64,000 nucleotides of DNA from Loxodes magnus. Taxonomy: Eukaryota; Ciliophora; Karyorelictea; Loxodida; Loxodidae. Of this stretch, positions 61,408 to 64,000 are shown piece after piece. The stretch's first letter is position 1. The number at the start of each line of letters is the position of its first letter. The stretch is from the NCBI GenBank assembly GCA_946699065.1, contig CAMPDV010000004.1, forward strand, positions 1 to 64,000, given 5' to 3'. The notes under the pieces are model-generated. The model was not told the origin of the DNA and ran no database searches. It saw only the letters and a program-made list of their open reading frames with translations. The translations under genes were made by a program, and so were the position numbers.

Positions 61408-64000
61408 ATGCAAGTATTTAATGATATTAAATAAAAGCTTGTTCTAGCTGAAAAACAAGCTGACTTTAAGATAAGTGAAACTATCCAACTCAAACTAGAG
61501 GAAATACTCAACTCCATTTCTTAGTCTTATAACACACACTAAACCTTTCTAGAATAATTAATTAACAACTAAAGCTCGGATAATCAAGCACAGTTAGAAA
61601 AGGTAAGTAGTCTGATTTCAGAAAAAATTCCTAATCAGCTTTAGTAGATAATGAGTAAGTAAGGAAATAAAGATAACTATGAGAAACTTCAATTGCAGAT
61701 GAAGTAGCAAGAAAGTAGCATTTAGCAGACTTTGCAGAAAGTGCTCACCTAGGTATCTATCAATAACTAAACCATCGACTCATTTTCTAAGACTCAGGAG
61801 TAACTAGATTTTCTAAGAGAAAAGTTGTGTCAGTTAACAACTGAAAACTTCGAATTAAAAGAAGCAATCTAGAAAGAAGTGAATTAGAAAGCTGAAATAA
61901 TGAACCAATTAAACTTGCAAGTGAAAACTAATAACATGAGACTAGAATTCTAGAAGGAGAATACCTAACTTAAGTAACTTACTAATAAGCAACAAGAGCA
62001 GATTTTTGAACTTCAGTAGAACTTTAATTAGCAATTGTTTCAAAAAGAGGAACTAGAAAACCAAGTGCTGATTTCTTAGAAGAATGAAACTAAAATTTAG
62101 GAGGAACTTAAGAAACTGATTGAGAAGCTTTAGCATAAGAACCAGGAACTTGAGAAAGAAAAAAAAGAGAAAAAAGAAGTGAGAGAATAAATAAAAAAGC
62201 AAGAGCAGAATTATCTTTTCTAGAAGAACGAGCTTTAATAAAAAAATGATGACTTAGAAAGTCAGTTCAAAAGTCTCAAGGCTATAAACACGGATTAAGA
62301 AAGCAAACTAAATTCTTACCAGGAAAAAGAGTATGAACTTAACTCTAAAATTAGAGAACTTGAAAAGGAACTGAGCAAGTTAAAGAATTAATACTAGCAG
62401 CAGAATTAAGAAAAAGTGTTTGAAGTATAAAAGTATAAAAGTGAACTCTAATAATGCTAGATAACTATTAAAGAAATCACTTAAGAAAAGGAAACTTTTC
62501 TGGCAGAAAAATCTAAAGAACTCGAATAGTGCAAAGAAAAAGCTTAAGAACTTGAAAAAAAATTAAATGAATAGGCCCAGTATAAAGAAGAGCTTGAATC
62601 CTAGAAAAATGAACTTTAGTTCTTAAGAGATTAAAACTAATAATTGCAAGAATAGATAAGCAAGGAAATTCAAAACTGTAAAAGCATCCTATAGGAAATG
62701 AATGAAAATAAAACCCAACTTATTGAAAAAGACTAGCAACTTCAGGAATTAAATGTTCAGGTTTAAAGCTTAAAATCAAAAATTCAGCAACTCGAAAAAG
62801 AAAAAGGAGAGGAAAACTAGTAATTAAGCTAATAGAGCAAGAATCTAAAAGAGTTTTAATAGCTTAGTTAAAATTAAGTAGCTTAAAGTCAAATAATCCA
62901 AAGTAATGATTAATAAATAAGCCAAAGTGTAGAATCGTAATAAGTATAAATATATCTAAGCTAAATTTAGCAAAAAAGTAATGAAATTGAAAGCATGAAG
63001 AGTCAAATTCAATAGTAGCAGATAATTATTATAGACTTATAACAAAAACAGAAGTAATTAGAAAACCTTCAATCTATAAACCTTCAACTAACTCAAAATA
63101 ATCAGTTGCTAGATTAAAAAATGAAAGAGCTTTAAGCAAAAGTAATTCAAGATAAAAACTTCAATGAGCAACTGATTTCTTAGCTTTAAATAAAAAACAC
63201 GAAATTAAACCTTAAAATCTAGTAATCTCAAGAGAATTTAGAATCAGTGTCAAAGAAGCTTGGCTTAATAGAAATATCTAAGAAGTAGATGAGCAGTTAA
63301 TTAAAAAGGCAATGCTAAGAAAAGGAAGATCAAATAGTATAATTGAACAAGCAAATATAAGAGCATAAACTGTCTCTTCTTACCTCAACTTAATAAATAA
63401 ACTTACTTAATGAGGAAAATAATTCATTCAAGCTATAAATTTTGAACTTAAAACAGAGCTTAGAGGAACAAAGCGCTGAAAAGATAACTATGCAAAGCAA
63501 AGAGAACTAAAAAAACAGTCAAATTATATAAGAAAAAGAAAACGAAATTGCCAAGCTTAAAGAATAGACTTAGGAATATCTAAGCTAAATACAAACTCTT
63601 TAGAATCAAATCTAAGAGATGAAAACTACAATTCAAAACTAATAAACATAGGCACAAGAGATTTAAAAAGCTAAAAAGGTATAAGAAGCAGAGAAATTCA
63701 CTTAAGTCTAGAGTCTTATTGAGTAGATCTAGTAACTGACATAATAGAATGAGAATAATATTGAAAATATGAGCTTGATATAAAAGCTATAGGATGATAT
63801 TTAGAAATTAAATAAAGAAAAGACAAATTGAGAATTATAAAGTGTCCAGCTGAAGTAGCTTTAGTAAAAAGTATTCTAGTAAGCTAAAGTTATTAAAGAC
63901 TAAGAAATGTGATTGTCATAGAGTAAAAAGATTTAAGCATGCTTAGAAGGAAACTTTTAGGAATTTATAGACTTTTCTGAAGGATCTATAATTAAAAACC
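61408..64000 (+). CDS. Long Gln-rich coiled-coil protein, 3' end beyond window
   Basis: From ATG 61408 one frame runs 864 codons to the window edge. The sequence is dominated by Gln, Glu, Lys and Leu with heptad character throughout (for example LEKKLNEQAQYKEELESQ), and TAA/TAG supply a large share of the Gln. Two TGA codons (63829-63831 and one near 63909) are followed by more coiled coil in the same frame, so they are read as Trp. Such proteins in ciliates are often cytoskeletal, basal-body or vesicle-tethering. Its position just after AP-3 mu makes a tether role conceivable, but that is inference. Confidence 0.8.

Noticed and set aside
34000..64000. tRNA or rRNA genes
   Set aside because: No cloverleaf-like conserved blocks or rRNA-like GC-rich segments were noticed on reading; a covariance-model search would be needed to be certain.

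Overview
The window reads as nuclear DNA of a ciliate with a karyorelict-type genetic code (NCBI table 27; Loxodes is the best-known example). TAA and TAG occur inside nearly every gene where glutamine is expected. TGA occurs at conserved tryptophan positions in at least seven recognisable proteins, yet TGA is also where the genes end. Introns are tiny (about 16-28 nt, GT...AG), and removing them restores whole-gene reading frames. The DNA is AT-rich with short gaps between genes. This identification is inference from code, introns and gene content.

Bases 1-34124 (minus strand) are one giant gene: a 46-codon first exon, a 22-nt intron, then about 269 near-identical 126-bp units, each a 42-residue WD40 blade. 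The array runs off the left edge, so more than 11,000 residues are encoded. Sixteen in-frame TAA codons that would be stops in the standard code all fall at one site of the unit. Units are organised in higher-order blocks of 23, 27 and 18. Two frame-breaking indels lie inside the array.

Bases 34125-37871 hold a small divergent gene and a long AT-rich stretch with a faint diverged repeat. Bases 37872-55462 are a dense, mostly minus-strand gene run: an unknown 266-residue protein, a mitochondrial calcium uniporter (MCU), a membrane protein with a possible PAS-like region, an IQ-motif/ankyrin protein, V-ATPase subunit a, an AP2/HNH-endonuclease-like protein, a protein with two cyclic-nucleotide-binding domains, an RBR E3 ubiquitin ligase with a UBA-like domain and two C-terminal membrane helices, and two unknown genes. 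Bases 56682-64000 are plus-strand: an RBM25-like splicing factor, a CMGC-like protein kinase with several frame changes, the AP-3 mu subunit, and a long glutamine-rich coiled-coil protein that runs off the right edge.

Apart from the WD40 gene these are mostly housekeeping or signalling functions with no obvious shared pathway. The WD40 array is the exceptional object: a coding satellite whose variation sits at a few residue positions, as in highly variable WD40 recognition proteins of fungi.
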